Translations under genes and position numbers: made by a program | NCBI GenBank assembly: GCA_002634385.1 | Contig: NSJL01000004.1 | Location: forward strand, 183,751 to 247,750 | DNA from: Nitrospira sp. | GTDB lineage: Bacteria > Nitrospirota > Thermodesulfovibrionia > Thermodesulfovibrionales > Dissulfurispiraceae | Reading direction: 5' to 3' | DNA: 64,000 nt | Part shown: positions 18,959-27,665 of the stretch, one piece after another | How positions within the stretch are numbered: position 1 is the stretch's first letter | How the letters are laid out: every line of letters begins with the position of its first letter | The notes under the pieces: generated by a model | Told to the model about the DNA's origin: nothing | What the model saw: the letters and a program-made list of their open reading frames with translations, nothing else | Databases searched by the model: none

Positions 18959-19813
18959 ATGCGCTTGCCCGAATGGATCAGAACGAAGGCCACGGGCCTC
19001 CACTCCACCAAGAACCTGCTGAGAACCCATCGGCTTTCCACTGTCTGCGAGGAGGCGCGATGCCCGAATCAGGGTGCCTGTTTTGCGAAGCCCACCGCTA
19101 CTTTCATGATACTGGGAGACCGCTGCACGCGGGATTGCGCTTTTTGCTCTGTCTCCTCGGGTGCTCCCTCCGCTGTCGACCCCCATGAGCCGGAACGGGT
19201 GGCGGAGGCTGCAGCCGAATTAGGCCTTCGGTATGTGGTGGTCACCTCGGTAACCAGAGACGACCTCCCCGATGGCGGTGCCGCGCAGTTTGCCTCCACG
19301 ATACGGGCCATCAGGAGACGGCTCCCGGATGCGCGGGTGGAGGTGCTCATCCCCGATTTCAAGGGGGACAGGGAAGCGCTGCGGGTGGTCCTCGCCGCGG
19401 AGCCCGACGTCTTCAACCACAATATGGAGACGGTGAAGAGGCTCTATCCCCTGGTGCGGCCCCAGGCCGATTATGCGCGTTCGCTGGGAGTCCTGCGGGA
19501 TGCGAAGGAGCTGGCCCCCTCTCTCCGCACCAAATCGGGGCTGATGCTCGGGTTTGGGGAGACCGTGGAGGAACTGAAGGAATTATTCGGGGACCTCAGG
19601 TCTGCCGGCTGCACTATGCTGACCATAGGACAGTATCTGAGACCTACAAAAAAGAATCTGCCTGTTGTAGAATACATAAAACCTGAAATTTTCGAAGAGC
19701 TGAAAGAACTGGCCCTTGTATCGGGTTTTGATTTTGTCGCCTCCGGCCCTCTGGTGAGGAGCTCGATGAACGCGGAGGAAATGTATAAAAACGGAAAAAT
19801 TTCCAAATCCTAA
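18959..19813 (+). CDS. lipA: Lipoyl synthase
   Basis: 284 residues. This radical SAM enzyme inserts two sulfurs into protein-bound octanoate. Seen: auxiliary cluster motif [12 protein letters not shown] (CxxxxCxxxxxC), SAM cluster CTRDCAFC, and the C-terminal RSS segment that ligates the auxiliary cluster. ATG 18959 lacks a strong ribosome site. A TATAAT at 18924-18929 may be the -10 box of a short leader. No lipB is adjacent. Confidence 0.96.
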   Translation: MRLPEWIRTKATGLHSTKNLLRTHRLSTVCEEARCPNQGACFAKPTATFMILGDRCTRDCAFCSVSSGAPSAVDPHEPERVAEAAAELGLRYVVVTSVTRDDLPDGGAAQFASTIRAIRRRLPDARVEVLIPDFKGDREALRVVLAAEPDVFNHNMETVKRLYPLVRPQADYARSLGVLRDAKELAPSLRTKSGLMLGFGETVEELKELFGDLRSAGCTMLTIGQYLRPTKKNLPVVEYIKPEIFEELKELALVSGFDFVASGPLVRSSMNAEEMYKNGKISKS

Positions 19814-19902
19814 GCTCTACATTCGAAACAGAGAGGAAGCCATTCATCTTTTGTTCGGGATTCGGGAAGCGGAGTTTCGGATTTTATTCGGGAGGATGCA
19901 GC

Positions 19903-21078
19903 GTGTTTGAATTTAACAGGATCAAGAGATTGCCGCCGTACGTATTCGCCATCGTCAATACATTGAAAATGGAATACAGGAGGAAGGGGGAAGACATCAT
20001 CGACCTCGGGATGGGAAATCCCGACATGGCCGCACCCAAGCATGTCATCGACAAACTGTGCGAGGCGGCGAAGAACCCGAAGAACCACCGGTATTCCGCG
20101 TCAAAGGGAATCACCCATCTCCGGATGGCCATTTCCGAATGGTACAAGCGGCGGTTCGATGTCGATATCGATCCCGAATCCGAAGCGGTGGTGACCATCG
20201 GCTCGAAGGAGGGCCTTTCGCATCTGGCCCTTGCCACCATCCAGCCGGGAGACGTGGTGATGACCCCGACTCCCGCATATCCCATCCACCCGTACAGTGT
20301 CATTATCGCGGGCGGTGAGATCACCAGTATTCCCATCGGACCGGGGATCGACTTCCTGGCGGAAATGGAGGAGGCATACAAGAAGACATGGCCCCGGCCG
20401 AAGATGCTGATCATCAATTTCCCCCATAACCCCACGACAACGGTGGTCGAGGGGCTCGATCTTTTCAGGAAAGTGGTGGATTTCGCAAAAGAGAACAACA
20501 TCATCGTCATCCACGACTTTGCCTATGCCGACCTTATCTTTGACGACTACAAGGCCCCCAGCTTTCTTCAGGTCCCCGGTGCCAAGGAGGTGGGAGTGGA
20601 ATTTTTCTCGCTGACGAAGAGCTATTCCATGGCGGGCTGGAGAGTCGGTTTCTGTGTGGGAAACAAGGATGTCATCAACGCCCTTATCAAGATAAAGAGC
20701 TACCTGGATTACGGTATGTTTCAGCCCATCCAGATCGCGAGCATCGTCGCCCTCCGCGGGTCGCAGGACTGCGTGGAGGATTTCAGGCAGGTCTACCAGT
20801 CGCGCAGGAACGCCCTGATAAAGGGACTGAACAGGGCGGGATGGGCAGTGGAGTCGCCCAAGGCCACCATGTTCGTCTGGGCAGAGATTCCGGAGCCCTT
20901 CAAGAAAATGGGCTCCCTCGAATTCTGCAAATACCTGATCACCGAGGCGAAGGTGGCGGTATCTCCCGGAATCGGCTTCGGCGAGGGGGGGGACGGATAT
21001 GTGCGTTTCGCCCTTGTGGAAAACGAGCACAGGATCAAACAGGCGACAGCCGGAATCAGGAAGGCCCTTCACCAATGA
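19903..21078 (+). CDS. PLP-dependent aminotransferase, class I/II (AlaC-like)
   Basis: 391 residues. The fold-type I aminotransferase signatures are visible: GMGNPD near the N-terminus, [15 protein letters not shown] and the lysine motif [15 protein letters not shown] that binds PLP. It starts with GTG at 19903 behind GGGAGG. The sequence is closest in my memory to the AlaC/YfdZ glutamate-pyruvate and related aspartate-family aminotransferases. Its place just ahead of homoserine dehydrogenase suggests a role in aspartate-family amino-acid metabolism, but alanine synthesis is equally possible. Confidence 0.85.
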   Translation: MFEFNRIKRLPPYVFAIVNTLKMEYRRKGEDIIDLGMGNPDMAAPKHVIDKLCEAAKNPKNHRYSASKGITHLRMAISEWYKRRFDVDIDPESEAVVTIGSKEGLSHLALATIQPGDVVMTPTPAYPIHPYSVIIAGGEITSIPIGPGIDFLAEMEEAYKKTWPRPKMLIINFPHNPTTTVVEGLDLFRKVVDFAKENNIIVIHDFAYADLIFDDYKAPSFLQVPGAKEVGVEFFSLTKSYSMAGWRVGFCVGNKDVINALIKIKSYLDYGMFQPIQIASIVALRGSQDCVEDFRQVYQSRRNALIKGLNRAGWAVESPKATMFVWAEIPEPFKKMGSLEFCKYLITEAKVAVSPGIGFGEGGDGYVRFALVENEHRIKQATAGIRKALHQ

Positions 21079-21189
21079 TCGGGGGCGGAGGACGGGAATG
21101 TCTCCTCCGTGTGCCTGGCGCCGGCACCGGGTTCTGACGCACGCTGCGGGTTCTGAATACTGATTGATCGATTAAAGGGGTTTCCGAAT

Positions 21190-22500
21190 ATGAAGAGTGA
21201 TTCTATTTCCGTAGGTATCATAGGGTTTGGCACGGTGGGGACCGGGACTGCCCGTATTCTTCTCGAAAACAGCGCTCTTATCAGGGAAAGGTGCGGATTT
21301 TCCGTCGTGCTGAAGGGGATTGCTGACCTCGATATCACCAGGGACCGGGGGATCAGGGTACCCGACGGGGTGCTCACCACCGATGCGCGCGCCCTTCTCA
21401 ATGATCCCGAAATAGATATCGTCGTGGAACTGATGGGGGGAATTCATCCCGCAAAGGACTTCATGCTCGAAGCGGTGAGGAACGGGAAGCACGTGGTCAC
21501 CGCCAACAAGGCACTCCTCGCGACGGAGGGTTCCGTGATTTTCGCCGAGGCGGAGAGGGCGGGGGTCGAGGTCGGGTTTGAGGCCTCCGTTGCCGGCGGT
21601 ATCCCGATCATCAAGGTTCTCCGGGAAGGTCTCGTTGCGAATAACATCGTTGCAGTGTACGGAATTATCAACGGCACCTCGAACTATATCCTGACCAAAA
21701 TGACGGAAGAGAAGGTGGAGTTCTCCTCCGCCCTGGAAGAGGCACAAAGGCTCGGCTATGCCGAAGCCGATCCCACCTTCGACATAGAAGGCATCGATAC
21801 CGCCCACAAACTCACCCTTATCGCTTCCCTCGCGTACGGGATACCCCTTTCCTTTAATGCGGTGTACAAGGAGGGAATCACGAAAATAACCGCCCGGGAT
21901 ATCGAGTTCGCATCGGAGCTCGGGTATAAGGTCAAGCTGCTCGCTATCACCAAGGCGTCAAACGGGGAGGTGGAGATGCGGGTGCACCCCACCATGGTTC
22001 CGAACGAGTATCTTATCTCCAAGGTCGACGGCGTATTCAACGCGGTGTACGTGGAAGGGGATGCGGTGGGCTCGACCCTCTATTACGGAAGGGGCGCAGG
22101 CGATATGCCCACGGGAAGCGCCGTCGTGGCGGACATCGTGGATATCGGGAAGAGCATTGTCCACGGTGTCGCCCGGAGGGCGCCGGTCGTCTCCCCGGAA
22201 ACCGCATCGCGGAGGGGCATCCGGAGAATGGAGGATATCGAGAGTATGTATTACTTCAGGTTCTCCGCCCTGGACGAACCGGGGGTCCTCTCCAAGATAT
22301 CGGGCATCCTCGGAGCCAATAGCATCAGCATCGTATCGGTTATCCAGAAAGGCAGGAGGATCGGCGGTTCCGTCCCCCTCGTTGTCCTGACCCACAGGGC
22401 CCGGGAAAGGAATGTCCTCGATGCCCTCAGGGAGATAGATGCACTGCCCGTTGTTTCAGATAGAACCCTCTTTATCAGGGTCGAGGGGAGCGAGGAATAG
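21190..22500 (+). CDS. hom: Homoserine dehydrogenase
   Basis: 436 residues, the monofunctional form with a C-terminal ACT domain. It reduces aspartate semialdehyde to homoserine. Seen: NAD(P)-binding GFGTVGTG, TANKALL, the signature GTSNYILTKM with AEADPTFDIEG, and the ACT domain from about 355 (SALDEPGVLSKISGIL), which usually gives threonine feedback control. AAGGGG precedes ATG 21190. It opens the run of aspartate-family and sulfur-transfer genes that extends to citramalate synthase at 31682. Confidence 0.96.
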   Translation: MKSDSISVGIIGFGTVGTGTARILLENSALIRERCGFSVVLKGIADLDITRDRGIRVPDGVLTTDARALLNDPEIDIVVELMGGIHPAKDFMLEAVRNGKHVVTANKALLATEGSVIFAEAERAGVEVGFEASVAGGIPIIKVLREGLVANNIVAVYGIINGTSNYILTKMTEEKVEFSSALEEAQRLGYAEADPTFDIEGIDTAHKLTLIASLAYGIPLSFNAVYKEGITKITARDIEFASELGYKVKLLAITKASNGEVEMRVHPTMVPNEYLISKVDGVFNAVYVEGDAVGSTLYYGRGAGDMPTGSAVVADIVDIGKSIVHGVARRAPVVSPETASRRGIRRMEDIESMYYFRFSALDEPGVLSKISGILGANSISIVSVIQKGRRIGGSVPLVVLTHRARERNVLDALREIDALPVVSDRTLFIRVEGSEE

Positions 22501-22616
22501 TTTGTCCTTGATTTCAGGGCAGTTTCTGTTGCTTTCCTTTGCATATTTGTGATACGTTGATTTTATGGTTCGATAAGACAAGTGTATGAGCAGTACATGA
22601 AGCAGGGAGGAGGAGC

Positions 22617-22862
22617 ATGGAAGAGGTGAAACCCGACAGGAGAATCGATATCAGGGGCCTTGTGTGCCCCTATACCTTCGTGAAGACGAAAATCGCCATA
22701 GAGGATATGGAGGTGGGAGAGGTGCTGGAGATACTTCTCGACTACGAGGAGGCTTCCCGGAGCATTCCGAAATCCATGGAGGACCACGGACAGAAGGTGT
22801 TGAAGGTCGAGAAGACGAACGACTCGGACTGGATCCTGGTGATCAGGAAGGAGACCGAGTAG
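22617..22862 (+). CDS. TusA-family sulfurtransferase
   Basis: 81 residues with the family signature RGLVCPYTFVKTK; Cys17 followed by Pro is the persulfide-carrying cysteine. TusA-like proteins relay sulfur as a persulfide from a cysteine desulfurase or rhodanese to other acceptors. Ribosome site GGAGGAGC precedes the ATG. It lies 46 bases upstream of an E1-like activating enzyme and in the same run as a sulfur-carrier protein. The likely job is delivering sulfur to form the carrier's thiocarboxylate; this is inferred from context. Confidence 0.9.
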   Translation: MEEVKPDRRIDIRGLVCPYTFVKTKIAIEDMEVGEVLEILLDYEEASRSIPKSMEDHGQKVLKVEKTNDSDWILVIRKETE

Positions 22863-22908
22863 GCCGGGGCCGTTTGAGATTTTTTTTTCAGCAGAGGGGA
22901 GGTTTGTA

Positions 22909-23709
22909 ATGGATTTTACTGAAGAACAACTGCACCGGTACAGCCGGCATATCATTCTTCCCGAAGTGGGAGGGAAGGGGCAGAAGAAACTGCTCAACGC
23001 GAAGGTCTTCATCGTGGGAGCAGGGGGCCTGGGATGCCCCGTGGGGTACTACCTCGCGGCGGCGGGGGTGGGGACCATCGGCATGGCCGACAACGATACC
23101 GTCGAACTGAGCAACCTGCAGAGGCAGATTGCCCATAGTACAAAGACGCTCGGGATGCATAAAGTGGATTCCGCAAAGGCTGCCTTCGAGGCGCTGAATC
23201 CTGATGTGAACGTGGTGGGCATCAAGGAGAGAATATCGAAGGATACCATTCTGGACCTGATACGGGAGTACGATATCGTGGTGGATGGCAGCGATAATTT
23301 CCCCACCCGCTATCTGGTGAACGATGCCTGCGTGCTAGCGAAGAAGCCTTTGGTGAGCGGGGCCATTCTCCGGTTCGAGGGGCAGGTCACGACGGTGCTC
23401 CCCGGCGAGGGACATTGCTACCGGTGCCTCTTCGAGGAGATGCCCCCTGCGGGGCTGGTGCCCTCCTGCCAGGAGGCGGGGGTAATCGGCGCCATTACCG
23501 GGGTGATCGGCTCCCTGCAGGCCCTGGAGGTCTGCAAGCTTATTCTGGGGAAGGGAGAGGTGCTGAAGAACACGCTTCTGATCTACGATGCCCTGCGGGT
23601 TACCTTCAGGCGGGTAAAGATCCCGAAGAACCCCGGTTGCCCTGTATGCGGGGGGAATCCTACCATTACGGAACTGCAGGATTACGAAGCGGGATACTGC
23701 AGGATGTAG
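22909..23709 (+). CDS. E1-like sulfur-carrier adenylyltransferase (MoeB/ThiF/HcyF-like)
   Basis: 266 residues. Nucleotide motif GAGGLGCPVGYYLAAAGVG, then LSNLQRQIAH, two zinc CxxC pairs (CYRC and CPVC) and a candidate catalytic cysteine in PSCQEAGVIG. The family adenylates the C-terminal glycine of ThiS/MoaD-like proteins so that sulfur can be attached. There is no rhodanese domain, so sulfur must come from elsewhere, probably the TusA-like protein next door. The matching carrier (25795) and a JAMM peptidase (23835) are in the same run. MoeB for molybdopterin or ThiF for thiamine are alternatives, but no moa or thi genes are near. Confidence 0.92.
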   Translation: MDFTEEQLHRYSRHIILPEVGGKGQKKLLNAKVFIVGAGGLGCPVGYYLAAAGVGTIGMADNDTVELSNLQRQIAHSTKTLGMHKVDSAKAAFEALNPDVNVVGIKERISKDTILDLIREYDIVVDGSDNFPTRYLVNDACVLAKKPLVSGAILRFEGQVTTVLPGEGHCYRCLFEEMPPAGLVPSCQEAGVIGAITGVIGSLQALEVCKLILGKGEVLKNTLLIYDALRVTFRRVKIPKNPGCPVCGGNPTITELQDYEAGYCRM

Positions 23710-23832
23710 AAAAACCAGGTAGAGAATGAGACAGGTAAAGGTAAAGGAAAGACAGAAAAGAGAAGAAAGAAAAACATAGTTGTTTTTGTCTTTTCTCTAC
23801 CTTTACCTCTACCTGTTTTACTCTGTTTTTCC
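23710..23832. repeat. GGTAAA-arm hairpin repeat, copy 1
   Basis: The purine-rich left arm (CAGGTAGAGAATGAGACAGG, then GGTAAA units, then GACAGAAAAGAG) faces a pyrimidine-rich right arm (CTCTACCTTTACCTCTACCTG, then TTTTACTCTG), with TAGTTGTTTTTG near the centre. The arms are imperfectly complementary. It fills the whole gap between the moeB-like stop and the JAMM start. Copies 2 and 3 are at 52060 and 61392. No ORF. Confidence 0.85.
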
Positions 23833-23834
23833 TG

Positions 23835-24242
23835 ATGTTGATTATTCCGAAAGACATATTCGACGCGATGCTTGCCCACTGCCGGGAGGGATACCCGAAT
23901 GAGGTGTGCGGCATCCTCGCGGGCTCGGACGGAGAGGTCTTGAAGCTCTACCGGATGACCAACGTGGAGCCCTCCCCCGTCAGCTATCTCATGGACGCGA
24001 AGGAGCAGTTTGCCGTACTGAAAGACATGAGAGAAAAAGGTCTGACCATGCTCGCCATTTTCCATTCCCATCCTGCATCTCCGGCCTATCCCTCACCCAA
24101 GGATGTGAGCCTTGCCTTCTACGATGATTGCGTGTACCTTATCATCGGACTGTCTGGGGCTCCGGCAGGGGGGGAACCGGTGGTGCAGGCCTATTCCATA
24201 AAGGAGGGCAGGGTGGAGGAAAAACTCCTCTCGGTCCGGTAG
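23835..24242 (+). CDS. JAMM/Mov34 (M67) zinc metallopeptidase, Mec+/HcyD-like
   Basis: 135 residues. The JAMM motif is complete: Glu23 in NEVCGIL, His77 and His79 in HSHP, then Ser87 and Asp90 (HxHx7SxxD). Stand-alone bacterial members cleave the C-terminus of ThiS-like sulfur carriers, either trimming a masking tail (HcyD) or releasing the newly made amino acid (Mec+ on CysO-Cys). The carrier in this run ends GGAHS, so trimming is needed and fits. ATG 23835 sits 3 bases after the repeat's right end, with no ribosome site visible. Confidence 0.93.
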   Translation: MLIIPKDIFDAMLAHCREGYPNEVCGILAGSDGEVLKLYRMTNVEPSPVSYLMDAKEQFAVLKDMREKGLTMLAIFHSHPASPAYPSPKDVSLAFYDDCVYLIIGLSGAPAGGEPVVQAYSIKEGRVEEKLLSVR

Positions 24243-24479
24243 TCCCCTTTTCCCTACTTCCCGTGCGGGGAGCCGTATTCCCCCGCTCTTTTTTCCGCCG
24301 TGGGGAAAAACACCGGGAAAGCAGCGACTTTCCTCCGTCCTCCCCTGCCGCACCGTGCTCCCTTAACTGCTTTGATTTTCTATCTGTTTTGGGGTAAAAT
24401 ACTATTTTCATTTCCAAGTCTCCCGCGAAAAGTTCTGCCGGAAGGTTTCGCAGGAATCAAGAGAAGGAGGAGGTTCATA

Positions 24480-25721
24480 ATGGGGTATGTGAGCGGTCTT
24501 AAATGCAGAGAGTGCGGCAGGGAATATCCTGTTGATCCCATATATGTCTGCGAGTTCTGTTTCGGCCCTCTGGAAGTCGTCTACGATTACAAGAAGATCA
24601 AGCGCGTCCTCACCAGGAAGAATATCGAGAAGAGAGAGAAAAGCCTCTGGCGTTACAAGGAGCTCCTTCCCATTGACGGTGAGCCGCAGGTGGGCCTGAA
24701 ATCGGGGTTCACGCCCCTGGTGAGGGCTGATAATCTGGCAAAGGCCCTCGGGGTGAAGGAACTCTATGTCAAGGACGATTCCGTGGCGCATCCCACCCTC
24801 TCCTTCAAAGACAGGGTGGTGGCGGTTGCCCTGACCAAGGCGAGGGAGTTCGGGTTCGAGACCGTCGCCTGCGCCTCCACCGGGAACCTTGCCCATTCCG
24901 TTTCCGCGCAGGGTGCCAAGGCGGGATTCAAAAGGTTTGTCTTCATCCCCGCGACCCTTGAACAGAGCAAGATCGTTGCTTCTCTCGTCTACGAACCGAA
25001 CCTCGTGGCGGTGGACGGCAACTATGACGAGGTGAACAGGCTCTGCAGCGAGATTGCCAATAAATACCGCTGGGCCTTTGTAAACATCAATATACGGCCT
25101 TTCTACGCCGAGGGGTCGAAGACCCAGGGGTTCGAGATCATCGAGCAGCTGGGCTGGGAGGCGCCGGACAACGTGGTGGTGCCCTGCGCCAGCGGCTCCC
25201 TGCTCACCAAGATATGGAAATCTTTCAAGGAATTCAAGGAGATAGGGATTCTGAAGGAGCTGGAAACGAAGGTCTTCGCCGCGCAGGCTACGGGCTGTTC
25301 GCCCATCGCTGCCGCCATCAAGCAGGGGACGGATGTCATACGGCCGGTGAAGCCCAATACCGTGGCGAAGTCCCTCGCCATCGGAAACCCCGCGGATGGG
25401 TTCTATGCGAGCCACATCGTGAAAGAAACCGGCGGCCATGCCGAGGACGTATCCGACCAGGAGATCATCGAAGGGATGAAGTTGCTTGCGAAGACAGAGG
25501 GTATCTTTGCGGAAACCGCGGGGGGAGTTACCGTTGCCGCCGCAAAGAAGCTCATCGAGCAGGGCAGGATAGGCAGGAACGAGACCACCGTGATATGCAT
25601 CACCGGAAACGGGCTGAAGACCCAGGAGGCCCTCACCGGTCATACTACGGAGGTGCATCACATAAAGCCGAATATAGAGGCGTTCGAGGACGTACTCACG
25701 AGGATAGGATACAGCAAATAG
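24480..25721 (+). CDS. Threonine synthase paralogue with N-terminal zinc ribbon
   Basis: 413 residues. Residues 9-31 form a zinc-ribbon-like pair (CRECG and CEFCFG). The fold-type II PLP domain follows with the lysine in LSFKDRV, ACASTGNLAHS and a glycine loop near the C-terminus (CITGNGLKT). ATG 24480 has AAGGAGGAGG upstream; the open frame before it (from 24300) is not protein-like. A second, shorter threonine synthase lies at 26502. Having two in one run, this one between the JAMM peptidase and the sulfur carrier, suggests that it uses O-phosphohomoserine with the thiocarboxylated carrier to make homocysteine. That is inference; plain threonine synthase activity is the default. Confidence 0.88.
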   Translation: MGYVSGLKCRECGREYPVDPIYVCEFCFGPLEVVYDYKKIKRVLTRKNIEKREKSLWRYKELLPIDGEPQVGLKSGFTPLVRADNLAKALGVKELYVKDDSVAHPTLSFKDRVVAVALTKAREFGFETVACASTGNLAHSVSAQGAKAGFKRFVFIPATLEQSKIVASLVYEPNLVAVDGNYDEVNRLCSEIANKYRWAFVNINIRPFYAEGSKTQGFEIIEQLGWEAPDNVVVPCASGSLLTKIWKSFKEFKEIGILKELETKVFAAQATGCSPIAAAIKQGTDVIRPVKPNTVAKSLAIGNPADGFYASHIVKETGGHAEDVSDQEIIEGMKLLAKTEGIFAETAGGVTVAAAKKLIEQGRIGRNETTVICITGNGLKTQEALTGHTTEVHHIKPNIEAFEDVLTRIGYSK

Positions 25722-25794
25722 CACGGGGCATACCGGGAACGGCGGCTTCCTGCCGCGGTTCAGGAGGGATGCTCAATTTAACGGAGGTGATACA

Positions 25795-26076
25795 ATGGCG
25801 GTTAAGGTAAGGATTCCGACCCCCCTTCAGAGGCTGACACAGGGGAAAGAGGAGGTCGACGGCGTACCGGGTACGATCATCGAGCTCATCAATAATCTCG
25901 AACAGAAGTATCCCGGCATTTCGGAGAGGATTTCGGAGGGGGGCAAGGTCAGGAGATTCGTGAATATCTATCTGAACGAAGAGGATATACGGTTTTTGCA
26001 GGCTGAACAGACGCAGGTCAAGGACGGTGACGAGATTTCCATTGTCCCGGCGATCGCGGGCGGTGCACATTCGTAG
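25795..26076 (+). CDS. ThiS/MoaD-family sulfur-carrier protein with masked C-terminus
   Basis: 93 residues, beta-grasp fold pattern with DGDEISIVPAIAGG near the end. The usual terminal Gly-Gly is at 89-90 but is followed by Ala-His-Ser. In known systems a carrier with extra residues after GG must first be trimmed by a JAMM peptidase (as HcyS by HcyD), then adenylated and thiocarboxylated. All those partners are in this run. The start follows GGAGGTGATACA, an ideal ribosome site. Family alternatives are MoaD or ThiS proper, which end exactly at GG. Confidence 0.93.
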   Translation: MAVKVRIPTPLQRLTQGKEEVDGVPGTIIELINNLEQKYPGISERISEGGKVRRFVNIYLNEEDIRFLQAEQTQVKDGDEISIVPAIAGGAHS

Positions 26077-26166
26077 CGCATTGAGCGGTAGGGTATCGGA
26101 GAGGAAGCGTGCTTTCCGTACGGTACCGTACTGCCCCGTGTGCCATGGCGCATAAAGGAGGCTTTC

Positions 26167-26403
26167 ATGAAGAGGCGTGTGAAATTGACCTTTCCCCAGA
26201 GTCTCATTAAAGAGCCGGTCATCTTTACTATGGCAAAGCGGTTCGATGTGCTGCCCAATATAAGAAGGGCACGGGTAACCGACACGGTGGGAGAGATGGT
26301 CCTTGAACTCGAGGGGGGCGACAGCAATCTCGAGCAGGGGATCCAGTTCCTCAGGGACCAGGGGATCGAAGTGGAGTTGATCGAAGGGGACGTAATAGAG
26401 TAA
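26167..26403 (+). CDS. Free-standing NIL-domain protein
   Basis: 78 residues, matching the NIL domain found at the C-terminus of methionine ABC transporter ATPases (MetN) and in NIL-ferredoxins: KLTFPQSLIKEPVIF, then NIRRARVTDTVGEMVLELEG and a C-terminal QGIQFLRDQGIEVELI. ATG 26167 has AAAGGAGG 5-6 bases upstream; an upstream in-frame ATG at 26140 lacks one. In methanogens NIL-ferredoxins take part in homocysteine formation. Here it stands between the sulfur carrier and a threonine synthase, which fits a methionine or homocysteine sensing or assembly role (inferred). Confidence 0.88.
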   Translation: MKRRVKLTFPQSLIKEPVIFTMAKRFDVLPNIRRARVTDTVGEMVLELEGGDSNLEQGIQFLRDQGIEVELIEGDVIE

Positions 26404-26501
26404 GGTGCCGCTGAGCGGGGTCCGGATGGCGCGGCTCCGGTATCCGGACACGTTTGCGCGGAAATGCCTTATGCTTCATCTTTAATGAAAATGGAGAAGG
26501 T

Positions 26502-27596
26502 ATGGAGATAGGAGAGTGTAGCAGGTCCGGTATTATGTGGCGGGGCATCATTGAAGAATACCGCTCTTTTTTTCCCGTCACGGACAAAACACCTGTCGTG
26601 AGTCTTCTGGAGGGGAACACCCCTCTGATAAAAGCAGTCAATCTGACCAGAAAACTGGGGCTTCATCTTACCCTTTATTTCAAATTCGACGGTGTCAACC
26701 CCACCGGCTCTTTCAAGGACAGGGGCATGACCCTTGCCCTGTCGAAAGCGGCGGAAGCGGGGTCGAGGGCGGTTATCTGCGCTTCCACGGGGAATACCTC
26801 CGCTTCTGCGGCAGCGTATGCCGCACGGGCGGGAGTCAAGGCAATCGTTATCATTCCCGAGGGGAAGATCGCCCTGGGAAAATTGGCCCAGGCCCTGGTG
26901 CATGGGGCGCATGTGCTCCAGATCCAGGGCAACTTCGACGATGCGTTGAATATCGTAAAAGAGGTGGTCGGAAAGTATCCCGTCACCCTTGTTAATTCCA
27001 TAAACCCTTTCAGGATCGAGGGGCAGAAGTCGGCGGCTTTTGAGATCTGCGATCAGCTCGGTTTTGTGCCGAAGTACCATGCGCTGCCTGTGGGGAATGC
27101 GGGGAATATCACCGCATACTGGAAAGGATACACTGAATATTACCAGTCGGGCATTACGCAGAAGCGGCCGGCGATGCTCGGGTTTCAGGCGGAGGGAGCA
27201 TGCCCCCTTGTCCTTGGGCGTCCGGTAGAAAGACCGGAGACCATTGCCACTGCCATCAGGATCGGGAACCCTGCAAGCTGGAAAACCGCTGTTGCTGCCA
27301 TGGAGGAGTCGGGGGGACGCATTGATGCGGTGACGGATGAGGAGATACTGGCTGCCTATAAGCTCATTGCGGCTACAGAGGGCATCTTCTGCGAGCCCGC
27401 GTCGGCGGCCTCCCTTGCGGGGGTGATCAAGCTGCAGGGGCAGGGGTACTTCGAACCGGGGGATACGGTTGTCTGCACCCTTACCGGGAATGGCCTGAAA
27501 GACCCCGACACGGTCTTCAAAGTTGCGGCGGGGGACGCCCTCAAGGTGAAGGCCGAGTTCGGTGAGGTGGAAAAGGTTCTGGAAAAGATACTGTAA
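26502..27596 (+). CDS. thrC: Threonine synthase
   Basis: 364 residues from ATG 26502, or 353 from ATG 26535; the shorter form begins MWRGIIEEY as the family usually does. GGAG lies 5 bases before 26502, so I keep the longer start. Fold-type II PLP enzyme with the lysine in [33 protein letters not shown] and TLTGNGLKD. It converts O-phosphohomoserine to threonine. A probable homoserine kinase follows at 27666. This is the canonical short threonine synthase; the zinc-ribbon paralogue at 24480 is the extra one. Confidence 0.94.
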   Translation: MEIGECSRSGIMWRGIIEEYRSFFPVTDKTPVVSLLEGNTPLIKAVNLTRKLGLHLTLYFKFDGVNPTGSFKDRGMTLALSKAAEAGSRAVICASTGNTSASAAAYAARAGVKAIVIIPEGKIALGKLAQALVHGAHVLQIQGNFDDALNIVKEVVGKYPVTLVNSINPFRIEGQKSAAFEICDQLGFVPKYHALPVGNAGNITAYWKGYTEYYQSGITQKRPAMLGFQAEGACPLVLGRPVERPETIATAIRIGNPASWKTAVAAMEESGGRIDAVTDEEILAAYKLIAATEGIFCEPASAASLAGVIKLQGQGYFEPGDTVVCTLTGNGLKDPDTVFKVAAGDALKVKAEFGEVEKVLEKIL

Positions 27597-27627
27597 GAAG
27601 TAAAGAAGAGCGAAGAGTGAAAAAATG

Positions 27628-27648
27628 AAAGGGGCGCTTTCCCCCTTT
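27628..27648 (+). other. Short hairpin between thrC and the iPGM-like gene
   Basis: AAAGGGG and CCCCTTT around a 7-base loop, 31 bases after the thrC stop. No T-run follows. It may attenuate or process the message within the run. Confidence 0.45.
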
Positions 27649-27665
27649 CCCGGGAGCGGAACGGC

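Noticed and set aside
24300..24479. Upstream extension of the zinc-ribbon threonine synthase
   Set aside because: Sequence does not look like protein of this family, and an ideal ribosome site precedes ATG 24480.
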